A stretch of 64,000 nucleotides of DNA from contig JBDKVA010000212.1 of assembly GCA_039679375.1 (NCBI GenBank), forward strand, positions 1 to 64,000, read 5' to 3'. The first letter of the stretch is position 1. The number at the start of each line of letters is the position of its first letter. The translations under genes and the position numbers were made by a program. Positions 1 to 7,925 of the stretch are shown one piece after another. The DNA is from JBDKVA01 sp039679375 (GTDB lineage: Bacteria; Bacillota; Clostridia; Acetivibrionales; DTU013). Below the pieces are notes generated by a model. The model saw nothing but the letters and a program-made list of their open reading frames with translations, was not told where the DNA came from and made no database searches.

Positions 1-1037
1 TAAACCTCAAACTGAGCGATCCGCAGATCATATCCGACCAGGACGAGTACCGCAGGCTCATGAAGGAATACTCCGAGCTTGGCGAGATCGTAGGAAAATA
101 TCGTGATTACAAGAAGATTAAATCAGAAATAGACGAGGCAAAGGAACTTCTGGACGGTACACTGGACAAGGATTTCCGTGAGCTGGTGCAGCAGGAGTAT
201 GATGAAGCCCGCCAAAAGCTCGAACAGATAGAAAAGGAATTGAAAGTACTGCTAATGCCAAAGGATCCAAATGATAACCGCAGCGTTATCGTTGAAATAA
301 GAGGCGGCGCCGGCGGTGAAGAGGCAGCGCTGTTTGCGGCGGATCTTTTCAGGATGTATACGAGGTACGCTGAACGCCATCGCTGGAAATCGGAAATTCT
401 CGACATGAATGATACGGAAATCGGCGGCATCAAGGAAGTGGTATTCTCCATCGAAGCTACCGGCGCATATAGCAGGCTGAAGTATGAAAGCGGCGTACAC
501 CGTGTGCAGCGTGTTCCTACAACGGAATCAAGCGGCAGGATCCATACGTCGACCGTAACGGTCGCAGTGCTTCCGGATGCGGATGAGGTCGATGTGGACA
601 TCAATCAGAATGACCTTAGGATCGATACATATCGTGCCTCGGGAGCAGGCGGCCAGCACATCAACAAAACGGATTCCGCCATCCGTATCACACACTTGCC
701 GACAGGTATCGTAGTCACCTGCCAGGACCAGCGGTCACAGCATAAGAATAAGGATAAGGCCATGAAGGTATTGCGCTCAAAGCTGTATGAAATGGCCCAG
801 GAGCAGCAGGATTCACAGATTGCCCAGGCCAGGAAAAACCAGGTGGGCACCGGTGACCGGAGCGAAAGGATCCGCACATACAATTTCCCGCAAGGCAGGG
901 TTTCAGATCACAGGATCGGACTTACACTATATAAGATCAATGAAATACTCGACGGCGATCTCGATGAGATCATTGACGCACTCATTACGGCAGACCAGTC
1001 GGAAAAACTGGGAAGCTCATCTTGCGACGAAGATTAG
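1..1037 (+). CDS. prfA: Peptide chain release factor 1 (5' end outside window)
   Basis: RF1 recognises UAA and UAG in the ribosomal A site and triggers hydrolysis of peptidyl-tRNA. The reading frame is open from base 3, before the first in-window ATG at 60, and those codons read like the RF1 N-terminus, so the gene begins left of the window; about 15 residues are missing compared with the roughly 360-aa family. The codon-recognition tripeptide is PTT (bases 516-524), fitting the P-x-T pattern of RF1 rather than the SPF of RF2. The catalytic GGQ is at bases 648-656. The stop is TAG at 1035. It precedes a conserved Bacillota translation and nucleotide-metabolism block. Confidence 0.97.
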   Translation, partial: NLKLSDPQIISDQDEYRRLMKEYSELGEIVGKYRDYKKIKSEIDEAKELLDGTLDKDFRELVQQEYDEARQKLEQIEKELKVLLMPKDPNDNRSVIVEIRGGAGGEEAALFAADLFRMYTRYAERHRWKSEILDMNDTEIGGIKEVVFSIEATGAYSRLKYESGVHRVQRVPTTESSGRIHTSTVTVAVLPDADEVDVDINQNDLRIDTYRASGAGGQHINKTDSAIRITHLPTGIVVTCQDQRSQHKNKDKAMKVLRSKLYEMAQEQQDSQIAQARKNQVGTGDRSERIRTYNFPQGRVSDHRIGLTLYKINEILDGDLDEIIDALITADQSEKLGSSSCDED

Positions 1038-1062
1038 GAGTCCCCTGTTGCTTTAGTGTCAG

Positions 1063-1196
1063 AAAGGGACATTCCTAAACTACAGAGAACAGAAGGCAGA
1101 GACTAGAGACCAGATGCAAGTATAGCTTTGAAGAAATACTCAGATCTGGTTTCTGACTTCTGATTTCTGGTTTCTGCTCTTCCGGTGTGTCCCTTT
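1063..1196. repeat. MITE/REP-like imperfect inverted repeat
   Basis: The gap between prfA and the ZIP gene is mostly one imperfect palindrome. Its ends are AAAGGGACA (1063-1071) and TGTCCCTTT (1188-1196). The left arm (about 1083-1115) is purine-rich with repeated CAGA units, and the right arm (about 1144-1176) is its imperfect complement with repeated TTTCTG units. A short centre (1116-1143) separates them. The same terminal bases close a second hairpin at 36689-36720. It codes for nothing obvious. It may be a non-autonomous element; folded, it could also end prfA transcription. Confidence 0.5.
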
Positions 1197-1273
1197 TCAT
1201 TAATAATTCCGGCGCGCTGCGAATAGAATGATAAGGTGAATGGGCATATCCCTTTTCATTCGAAGGAGCGAGC

Positions 1274-2011
1274 ATGGAGCATTTATTGAAAATAGCACTT
1301 CTGGGGCTGGTCTCCGGTCTTGCCGGTACAGGCATCGGTGGATTGTCGGCCTTTTTTGTTACAAAAACAAGCAACCGGATACTGAGCACCATTTTAGAGT
1401 TCTCGGCGGGGCTCATGACTGCAGTGGTCTGTTTTGAGCTGCTGCCTGAAGCCTTCAATCTCGGCGGGACTTTTTACACCTTCGCGGGCGTACTGTCCGG
1501 TATTATTGTTGTCATAGCGATCGAAAGCGTTATGAAGCGCTCCCATAGACTCGGCGGCAGCACCGGTTCAGGCCTGCTGAAAGCAGGTGTGCTTATGTCC
1601 ATAGCCATCGCCATGCACAATTTCCCTGAGGGCTTCGCAGTCGGTTCAGGCTTTGAAGCATCCGCCAGCCTGGGCTTTACCATAACTGTTGCAATCATCA
1701 TACACGATATTCCCGAAGGGATCGCCATGGCCGTACCCATGCGTGCCGGTGGTTTTTCTAAATCAAAGGCTTTTCTCTTTACCCTGCTTTCCGGTGTGCC
1801 GATGTGTTTCGGTGCACTTTTCGGCGCTGCGCTCGGCGAGATCTCAGATCTCCTGACCGCCTCCTGCCTCGGCTTTGCCGGCGGCGCCATGCTGTACATC
1901 ATCTTTGGTGAACTTGTGCCCGAATCTAAAAAACTTTATCTTGGAAGGTTATCTTCTTTAGGGAATGTATTGGGAATATTATGTGGTATAATAGTATCAC
2001 TATACAATTGA
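1274..2011 (+). CDS. ZIP family divalent metal transporter
   Basis: This 245-aa protein is a predicted eight-helix membrane transporter of the ZIP family, which imports zinc, iron or manganese. The family signatures are clear: HNFPEG around residues 115-120 and HDIPEG around 144-149 lie in the two helices that form the binuclear metal site, and the protein is rich in Gly and Ala helices throughout. The start ATG follows a GAAGGAG Shine-Dalgarno. The gene sits beside ywlC-ywlE-rpiB, where Bacillus has the manganese exporter ywlD/mntP, so a metal-homeostasis role in this neighbourhood is shared although the family differs. Substrate specificity cannot be read from the sequence. Confidence 0.9.
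   Translation: MEHLLKIALLGLVSGLAGTGIGGLSAFFVTKTSNRILSTILEFSAGLMTAVVCFELLPEAFNLGGTFYTFAGVLSGIIVVIAIESVMKRSHRLGGSTGSGLLKAGVLMSIAIAMHNFPEGFAVGSGFEASASLGFTITVAIIIHDIPEGIAMAVPMRAGGFSKSKAFLFTLLSGVPMCFGALFGAALGEISDLLTASCLGFAGGAMLYIIFGELVPESKKLYLGRLSSLGNVLGILCGIIVSLYN
1984..1992 (+). promoter_or_regulatory. Possible extended -10 promoter for ywlC
   Basis: TGGTATAAT matches an extended -10 element and lies inside the last codons of the ZIP gene, about 35 bases before the proposed ywlC start. No good -35 hexamer is seen 16-18 bases upstream. It may add a second transcript start for the ywlC-ywlE pair, but chance occurrence is quite possible. Confidence 0.3.
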
Positions 2012-2025
2012 GGGAGATACATACT

Positions 2026-3096
2026 TTGAATACAGAACTGATTAAAATAGATGTGAATGTTCCGGGCTGGGACAAGCATCTGGATCATGCAGCCGAAGTG
2101 TTGAGGGCGGGAGGCCTTGTCGCTTTCCCGACAGAAACGGTGTACGGGCTTGGGGCCAATGCCCTTGACGCCAGTGCAGTCGAGGGTGTTTACATGGCAA
2201 AGGGCCGCCCGTCGGACAACCCGTTGATTGTCCATATTGCTGATGCCGATGCTCTGCCAGGTCTTGTGTCCTCTATTCCGGCAGTTGCTCCGGGACTGAT
2301 GGAGGCTTTTTGGCCAGGTCCGCTTACGCTCGTTATGCCAAAGTCGGACAGGGTACCCTCCATCATCACAGCAGGCCTTGATACCGTAGCCATCCGCATA
2401 CCCTCCCACCCCATTGCACTGGCACTTATTAAAAAAGCCGGCATACCGGTGGCAGCTCCAAGCGCCAACAGTTCCGGCAGGCCAAGCCCGACACTGGCAA
2501 AGCATGTCATGGAGGATATGAACGGCAAGGTTGATATCATTATAGACGGCGGGAGTTCAAGGGTAGGGGTCGAATCCACCGTACTGGATCTGACGACGGA
2601 GCACCCCATGATACTGCGGCCCGGCGGCGTTACACAGGAACAGCTCAGAAAACTTTTAGGCATTGTCAGTACCGACCCGTCACTTTCCAAAGGCTTTGCA
2701 GATAACGTCATCCCAAGATCGCCCGGCATGAAATACCGCCATTACGCGCCAAAGGCAGCCATGCTGCTCGTGCAGGGTCCGTATGAACGGGTCGTTTCCG
2801 AAATAGGCAGGCGTGCGGATATATGTATTAGGGAAGGAACTGTTACCGGTATCCTTACCACTGACGAGACTGCCGCTTTCTATGAACCATCGCTTCATAC
2901 CTCCTGCAGGTTTCTTTCGATGGGAAGCAGGCTTCAACCCGAGACGCTGGCATCAAACCTTTTCAAGTGCCTTAGGGAATTCGATGAAAAGAAAGTGGAT
3001 GTAATACTGGCGGAGGCCCCTGAAATAGACGGGATCGGCTCGGCGGTGATGAACCGGATGTCGAAGGCTGCCGGGGGAAATATCATAAAAGTATAG
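2026..3096 (+). CDS. ywlC: L-threonylcarbamoyladenylate synthase, Sua5/YwlC type
   Basis: The enzyme makes threonylcarbamoyl-AMP from threonine, bicarbonate and ATP, the first step of t6A formation at position 37 of ANN-decoding tRNAs. The N-terminal YrdC domain carries the family motifs FPTETVYGLG, KGRPSDNPL and PSANSSGRPSPT. The length (356 aa) matches the long Sua5 form, which adds a C-terminal domain after a linker with the motif SPGMKYRHYAP. I chose TTG at 2026 because GAGGGAG (2010-2016) is correctly spaced before it. An in-frame ATG at 1981 would overlap the ZIP gene by 31 bases and has no ribosome site. Confidence 0.93.
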   Translation: MNTELIKIDVNVPGWDKHLDHAAEVLRAGGLVAFPTETVYGLGANALDASAVEGVYMAKGRPSDNPLIVHIADADALPGLVSSIPAVAPGLMEAFWPGPLTLVMPKSDRVPSIITAGLDTVAIRIPSHPIALALIKKAGIPVAAPSANSSGRPSPTLAKHVMEDMNGKVDIIIDGGSSRVGVESTVLDLTTEHPMILRPGGVTQEQLRKLLGIVSTDPSLSKGFADNVIPRSPGMKYRHYAPKAAMLLVQGPYERVVSEIGRRADICIREGTVTGILTTDETAAFYEPSLHTSCRFLSMGSRLQPETLASNLFKCLREFDEKKVDVILAEAPEIDGIGSAVMNRMSKAAGGNIIKV

Positions 3097-3105
3097 GGAG
3101 CTGTG

Positions 3106-3612
3106 ATGAAAAAGGTTTTATTTGTCTGCACCGGCAATACCTGCAGAAGTCCTATGGCAATGTCCATTTTCAATTACGCTGTCAGTCTTAAAGCTGCCGG
3201 GCCGGATTTTATGGCTTCCTCCGCCGGCCTTTCAGTGTACGGGGACGAGCCTGCGAGTTCAAATGCAATAACGGCGATGAAGGAACTCGCCGGGATTGAT
3301 CTGACAGGGCACCGCGCGCATATGCTAAGCCGCGATGATGTAGATGAAGCCACCCTGATACTTACCATGTCTGCGGGCCAAAAAAATTACATCCGTTCTT
3401 TATTTCCTGGCGCATATCATAAAGTTTTTACAATAAAAGAATACGCTTATGATGTTCCTGAGCAAAATAATAAAAGCGGAGTCAAGGCTGCACCGGCATT
3501 TTCGCCCGACATCGCCGACCCATATGGCGGCAGCCTGGCGGTTTATAAGCTTTGCGCACAGGAGTTGGCGCAGGCTGTAGAAAAAGTTGTCGAAAAGCTA
3601 AAAAAAAGTTGA
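3106..3612 (+). CDS. ywlE: Low-molecular-weight phosphatase, YwlE-like protein arginine phosphatase
   Basis: This 168-aa protein belongs to the low-molecular-weight tyrosine phosphatase fold. The catalytic P-loop C-x5-R is CTGNTCR at residues 8-14, and the general acid Asp is in DPYGG near residue 138. In Bacillus the ortholog in this position next to ywlC removes phosphate from arginine residues and opposes the McsB kinase. The Thr after the first Gly-Asn of the P-loop is the type of residue linked to arginine specificity, so that activity is likely but inferred. GGAG five bases before ATG 3106 decides this start over the adjoining GTG at 3103. Confidence 0.88.
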   Translation: MKKVLFVCTGNTCRSPMAMSIFNYAVSLKAAGPDFMASSAGLSVYGDEPASSNAITAMKELAGIDLTGHRAHMLSRDDVDEATLILTMSAGQKNYIRSLFPGAYHKVFTIKEYAYDVPEQNNKSGVKAAPAFSPDIADPYGGSLAVYKLCAQELAQAVEKVVEKLKKS

Positions 3613-3720
3613 TACTATATTAACCGAATGTGATTTTCCAAACATCCGACTATAGAAATATCGCAGAATTATAGCTGTTTGCCAGGCCATTTGTTAAGAA
3701 AATCAGTCGTTCAATATACT

Positions 3721-3749
3721 TTGACTTTGTCTAAGCTATAATATAAAAT
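3721..3749 (+). promoter_or_regulatory. Probable sigma-A promoter for rpiB
   Basis: TTGACT (3721-3726) and TAAAAT (3744-3749) are separated by 17 bases just upstream of rpiB. A second -10-like TATAAT at 3737-3742 is too close to this -35. The predicted leader is very short, so the exact start site is uncertain. The 158-base gap from 3613 holds no other clear feature. Confidence 0.45.
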
Positions 3750-3770
3750 AAGTAACTGGAGGACAGATTC

Positions 3771-4229
3771 ATGATAGCAATAGCAAGCGACCACGCGGGA
3801 TATGAACTGAAAAGCGCAGTATTAAAGCATCTGGCCGATGAAGGCATCCCCTGCGATGATCTTGGCACATGCGACTGCACCACTTCCGTAGATTATAATG
3901 ATTACGGTGAAATGGTAGCGGAAGCAGTCAGTAAAGGCACGCATGATAAGGGGATCATCATTTGCGGTACGGGGATCGGAATCTCAATTTCGGCAAACAA
4001 GGTTCCCGGTATAAGGGCGGCCCTTTGCACCAACAGCTATATGGCAAAAATGAGTCGTGAACATAACGACGCAAATGTGCTGGCTCTTGGCGGAAGGGTT
4101 ACAGGCACAGGCCTTGCGCTCGATATCGTCGATACATGGCTGAATACTTCGTTTTTAGGCGGCCGCCACCAGAGAAGAGTGGACAAGTTCGCTGCAATAG
4201 AAAGGAAATATTCAGTTAAAAATAAATAA
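3771..4229 (+). CDS. rpiB: Ribose-5-phosphate isomerase B
   Basis: The enzyme interconverts ribulose-5-phosphate and ribose-5-phosphate in the pentose phosphate pathway. The 152-aa protein matches the RpiB/LacA family: N-terminal SDHAGYELK, the active-site CGTGIGISISANK near residues 65-77 with the catalytic Cys, and REHNDANVLALGGR later. GGAGG lies eight bases before the ATG. The gene heads a short run with upp 15 bases downstream, so ribose-phosphate supply and pyrimidine salvage are probably co-expressed. The order ywlE-rpiB-upp is conserved in many Bacillota. Confidence 0.97.
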   Translation: MIAIASDHAGYELKSAVLKHLADEGIPCDDLGTCDCTTSVDYNDYGEMVAEAVSKGTHDKGIIICGTGIGISISANKVPGIRAALCTNSYMAKMSREHNDANVLALGGRVTGTGLALDIVDTWLNTSFLGGRHQRRVDKFAAIERKYSVKNK

Positions 4230-4244
4230 TTGGAGGTAATTTGA

Positions 4245-4874
4245 GTGGAAAAGGTTTTCATTTTCGACCACCCGCTGATACAGCATAAAATTTCACTGTT
4301 GAGGGACAAAAATACCAGCACGAAGGAATTTAGGGAATTAGTCTCGGAAATAGCCATGTTGATGGGTTATGAAGTTACGAGAAATATGCCGTTAAAAGAA
4401 GTGGAAATAGAAACACCGGTAGCAGTAGCAAAGACCAGGGTCCTGTCGGGTAAGAAACTTGGCATCGTTCCGATCCTGAGAGCAGGCCTGGGTATGGTCG
4501 ACGGCATGCTGAACCTGATACCGATGGCAAAGGTTGGCCACATAGGCCTTTACCGTGACCCCGAAACACTGGAGCCTGTTGAATACTACTGCAAGCTTCC
4601 TGTGGACGCCCCGGAAAGGGACATTGTTGTGCTCGACCCGATGCTGGCTACCGGTGGTTCAGCCTCCGCAGCCATAAGATTCATAAAGGAAAGAGGAGTT
4701 ACGAGCATCAAGCTGATGTGCCTGATTGCCGCAAAGTCCGGTATTGCCAGAATAAACAGAGATCATCCGGATGTTGAAATATATTGTGCAGCTGTGGATG
4801 AAAAACTGAATGATCACGGCTATATCGTACCCGGCCTTGGTGATGCGGGAGACAGGCTTTTTGGAACAAAGTGA
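4245..4874 (+). CDS. upp: Uracil phosphoribosyltransferase
   Basis: The cytoplasmic salvage enzyme joins uracil and PRPP to give UMP. The 209-aa length is typical. The PRPP-binding loop is seen as DPMLATGGSA near residues 130-139, and the C-terminal uracil-binding segment contains the family pattern GYIVPGLGDAGDR. The start is GTG at 4245 with GGAGG eight bases upstream. It follows rpiB closely and is followed by dCMP deaminase, so the three genes form a pyrimidine/ribose-phosphate group. Its PRPP could come from the prs gene also in this window. Confidence 0.97.
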   Translation: MEKVFIFDHPLIQHKISLLRDKNTSTKEFRELVSEIAMLMGYEVTRNMPLKEVEIETPVAVAKTRVLSGKKLGIVPILRAGLGMVDGMLNLIPMAKVGHIGLYRDPETLEPVEYYCKLPVDAPERDIVVLDPMLATGGSASAAIRFIKERGVTSIKLMCLIAAKSGIARINRDHPDVEIYCAAVDEKLNDHGYIVPGLGDAGDRLFGTK

Positions 4875-4956
4875 AACAAAAACCAAAAAAACCGGGTCTA
4901 AATTAGTACATTGTGTAAAGTGGCAAATCTCTTTAATGATATATTGGGGGTGCGCA

Positions 4957-5421
4957 ATGAGACCGTCATGGGACGAATATTTCATGGAAATCGTTGAGCT
5001 GATCAAAACAAGGTCAACCTGCGTAAGACGCCAGGTAGGAGCGCTTATCGTAAAGGACAAGCGTATACTGGCAACAGGCTACAATGGTGCACCTGTGGGC
5101 TGCAAACACTGCACCGAGATCGGCTGCCTCAGGGATGAGCTGAATGTCCCTTCCGGCCAGCGGCATGAACTCTGCAGAGGAATACATGCAGAGCAGAATG
5201 CTTTGGTGCAGGCAGCTTACTCCGGAACAAGCGTAAAGGATGGCATTCTTTACGTTACGAATCAGCCTTGCGTGCTTTGCGCAAAGATGGCCATCAACGC
5301 GGGCATAAAAAAGATAGTTTTCCGCGGCGAATATCCGGACCAGCTTGCAATGGAGCTCCTCAAGGAAGCAGGCATGAGGGTGGTTAAATACGATCATGAG
5401 CAGTCCATGAGCAGCCTGTAG
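4957..5421 (+). CDS. comEB: Deoxycytidylate (dCMP) deaminase
   Basis: This 154-aa zinc enzyme converts dCMP to dUMP for dTMP synthesis. The zinc and proton-transfer motif HAE is near residue 77, and the second zinc motif PCVLC is near 102-106. An extra HC-x5-C cluster near residues 48-55 resembles the second zinc site of bacterial dCMP deaminases. I chose ATG 4957 because GGGGG lies seven bases upstream and the protein there begins with the conserved RPSWDEYFM. An upstream in-frame extension to 4810 would overlap upp. Confidence 0.94.
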   Translation: MRPSWDEYFMEIVELIKTRSTCVRRQVGALIVKDKRILATGYNGAPVGCKHCTEIGCLRDELNVPSGQRHELCRGIHAEQNALVQAAYSGTSVKDGILYVTNQPCVLCAKMAINAGIKKIVFRGEYPDQLAMELLKEAGMRVVKYDHEQSMSSL

Positions 5422-5430
5422 CATTTTTAG

Positions 5431-5463
5431 TAATGCAAGAACCTTTTCAAGCTTTTTGCATTA
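5431..5463 (+). other. Weak stem-loop between comEB and tagO
   Basis: TAATGCAA (5431-5438) and TTGCATTA (5456-5463) form an eight-base stem with a long loop just after comEB. No T-run follows, so it is a weak terminator candidate or an RNA-processing hairpin. Confidence 0.25.
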
Positions 5464-5484
5464 CACTTTAGGAAGGTGTAAACT

Positions 5485-6711
5485 TTGTCTACCATGTATG
5501 AGTACCTGATAACCTTTGTACTCGCTTTTATTGTAGCCTTCTCGGCAACACCGATCGTCAGAATGCTGGCTTTTAAAATCGGCGCCGTTGATATACCGAA
5601 GGATGACCGCAGGATGCACACCAAACCAATGGCGCTGATGGGCGGGGCCGCCATCATTACGGGTTTTATCGTATCGCTGGCATTTGACCTGGTCACCACC
5701 ACCAATCTTATCACTCCCGGCAGGGAACTCCTCGGACTATTGGCCGGTATCGCGATCATTGCGGCATGCGGCGTGATCGATGACATAAAAAAAATACGCG
5801 CAAGAGTCAAGTTTTCTTTCCAACTTGCCGCTGCTATTTCAGTAGTGCTGATCTCGGGTACCAAGATTGAAAGGCTGTCAAACCCTTTTGGGTCATCGCC
5901 TTACATAGAACTGAGTCCGGTTGTATCCTATGCTCTGACAATACTGTGGATCGTCGGCATTACAAATGCAATAAACTTTATTGACGGCCTGGATGGCCTG
6001 GCTGCAGGCGTTTCATCCATATCTTCCCTTTCACTTTTTTTTGTTACTTTGCTAAGTACGTATCTGGATGCTTCCGTAGTAGTTTATACCGCAGTCGTCA
6101 CGGCGGCGCTGGCCGGTTCCACTCTGGGCTTCCTGCCTTATAATTTCAACCCTGCCAAGATTTTTATGGGAGAAACGGGATCGGCATTTTTAGGCTTCAC
6201 TCTAGGCGTCATATCTATACAGGGCACGTTGAAATCCTACGCCGCCATCTCTATTGCAATACCTTTGCTTGTGCTTGGCCTTCCCCTTTTTGATACGCTG
6301 TCCTCCATCGCAAGAAGAGTCAGCAGCGGCCAATCCATTGCGAAGGCGGACAGAGGCCATCTGCACCATAAGCTGATCGATATGGGCCTGAGCCAGAGGC
6401 AATCGGTCGTTATCATGTACACCGCCAGCGGGGCGCTGGGTCTTTGCGCAATTGTCCTGGCAGACCGGGGCGCGATCAGCGCCATCATACTTTTGATTGC
6501 AGTATCGGTTTTTATTGTAGGTGGAGCAAAATATATGAATGACTTCACAAATTCCGAACTCCCTCAAATAACAGAAAAACCGGAAGAAAACGAAAAGCCG
6601 GAAAAAGATGCGGAATCCGAAAATGACAGCGGCGTTGAAAAACCCGCTGATGAAGATCACAAGGCGGAAATAAAAATAACTGAAAACCCTTCAAATGGAG
6701 TAATAAAATGA
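5485..6711 (+). CDS. tagO: Undecaprenyl-phosphate GlcNAc-1-phosphate transferase (TagO/WecA)
   Basis: This multi-pass membrane enzyme of the MraY/WecA family transfers GlcNAc-1-phosphate from UDP-GlcNAc to undecaprenyl phosphate, starting teichoic acid or another wall polymer. Family motifs are present: DDRRMH near residue 40, NAINFIDGLDG near 162-172, MGETGS, and the cytosolic HLHHKLIDMG loop. The last 45 residues form a hydrophilic, Glu/Lys-rich tail not needed in typical family members. The start is TTG 5485 with AGGAAGG upstream; an ATG three codons later is possible. It overlaps mnaA by four bases, so the two are translationally coupled. Confidence 0.94.
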   Translation: MSTMYEYLITFVLAFIVAFSATPIVRMLAFKIGAVDIPKDDRRMHTKPMALMGGAAIITGFIVSLAFDLVTTTNLITPGRELLGLLAGIAIIAACGVIDDIKKIRARVKFSFQLAAAISVVLISGTKIERLSNPFGSSPYIELSPVVSYALTILWIVGITNAINFIDGLDGLAAGVSSISSLSLFFVTLLSTYLDASVVVYTAVVTAALAGSTLGFLPYNFNPAKIFMGETGSAFLGFTLGVISIQGTLKSYAAISIAIPLLVLGLPLFDTLSSIARRVSSGQSIAKADRGHLHHKLIDMGLSQRQSVVIMYTASGALGLCAIVLADRGAISAIILLIAVSVFIVGGAKYMNDFTNSELPQITEKPEENEKPEKDAESENDSGVEKPADEDHKAEIKITENPSNGVIK

Positions 6712-7853
6712 GCAGATTAAAAGTAATGCCGATATTCGGGACCAGACCGGATGCCATAAAAATGGCGCCCCTGGTCAAGGAGCTTGAAAAATATCCTGAA
6801 ATAGAGCCTGTCGTTTGCGTTACGGCACAGCACAGGCAAATGCTGGATCAGGTGCTTGACATATTTAAAATAAACCCGCAGCACGACCTCAATATCATGC
6901 TGGACAGGCAGACGCTGGAGCAGATTACAACCAGAGCTCTGGAAGGTCTCTCCAGTGTATTCCTGAGCGAAAAGCCCGACATCGTTCTTGTGCATGGCGA
7001 TACGACAACTTGTTTTGCCGCAGCGCTTGCCGCATTTTACCATAAAATACCGGTAGGACACGTAGAAGCCGGTTTGAGGACTTATGACAGGTATTCTCCT
7101 TTCCCGGAGGAAATGAACCGTAAGCTGACTGGCGCTTTAGCTAACCTGCACTTCGCTCCGACAGCGGCAAACAAGTCAAATTTGCTGCGGGAAGGCGTCG
7201 AAGAGGACAAAATTTACGTTACGGGAAACACAGTGATTGACGCCCTGAAAACGACGGTCAAAAAGGATTATGCGTTCCACAACCCTGCAATGCAGAATAT
7301 ATGCCTCGACGGAAAGAGGATCATCGCCGTTACCGCGCACAGGCGTGAGAACCTCGGAGAACCGCTCGAACAAATCTGCCTGGCACTTGGCGATATCGCC
7401 GACAGCTACGAGGAGATCAATATCATCTATGCCGTTCACCTGAATCCTGCAGTGCGCGAAACAGCCTTTAAAATACTGGGGAAAAACCCCAGGGTTCATC
7501 TGGTCGATCCGCTGGACGCACAGGACATGCACAATCTGATGAGCCGGTCTTACCTTGTGATGACAGATTCAGGCGGTCTTCAGGAGGAAGCCCCTTCACT
7601 CGGCAAGCCTGTGCTCGTTTTGAGAAGGGAAACAGAAAGGCCCGAGGCTGTGACAGCCGGTACAGTAAGACTGGCCGGTACAAACCGCGAAAATATAAAA
7701 GCACTTGCCGCACAGCTTCTTGACAATACAGATGAGTACGACAAAATGGCAAAAGCTGTGAACCCCTATGGAGACGGACGGGCATCGGAACGCATCGTCA
7801 AGGCCGTTCTGTATGAATTTGGCCTGACCAAAGGCAAGCCCGTGGAATTCTAG
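6708..7853 (+). CDS. mnaA: UDP-N-acetylglucosamine 2-epimerase (non-hydrolysing)
   Basis: The cytoplasmic enzyme interconverts UDP-GlcNAc and UDP-ManNAc, supplying ManNAc for wall teichoic acid linkage units or capsule. The 381-aa length is standard. Motifs seen are the N-terminal FGTRPDAIKMAP, HGDTTT, GHVEAGLRT, the catalytic-region FPEEMNR, TAHRREN, and the nucleotide-binding TDSGGLQEEAP. Its ATG overlaps the tagO stop (ATGA). The pairing with tagO supports a shared wall-polymer pathway. The strand changes after this gene. Confidence 0.96.
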   Translation: MSRLKVMPIFGTRPDAIKMAPLVKELEKYPEIEPVVCVTAQHRQMLDQVLDIFKINPQHDLNIMLDRQTLEQITTRALEGLSSVFLSEKPDIVLVHGDTTTCFAAALAAFYHKIPVGHVEAGLRTYDRYSPFPEEMNRKLTGALANLHFAPTAANKSNLLREGVEEDKIYVTGNTVIDALKTTVKKDYAFHNPAMQNICLDGKRIIAVTAHRRENLGEPLEQICLALGDIADSYEEINIIYAVHLNPAVRETAFKILGKNPRVHLVDPLDAQDMHNLMSRSYLVMTDSGGLQEEAPSLGKPVLVLRRETERPEAVTAGTVRLAGTNRENIKALAAQLLDNTDEYDKMAKAVNPYGDGRASERIVKAVLYEFGLTKGKPVEF

Positions 7854-7925
7854 GAGCTATAGATTTTTGTCAGCACTCAGATAGTTTATAGAATCTTTTC
7901 TTTCCGCTATGTTCATACATTGCCG

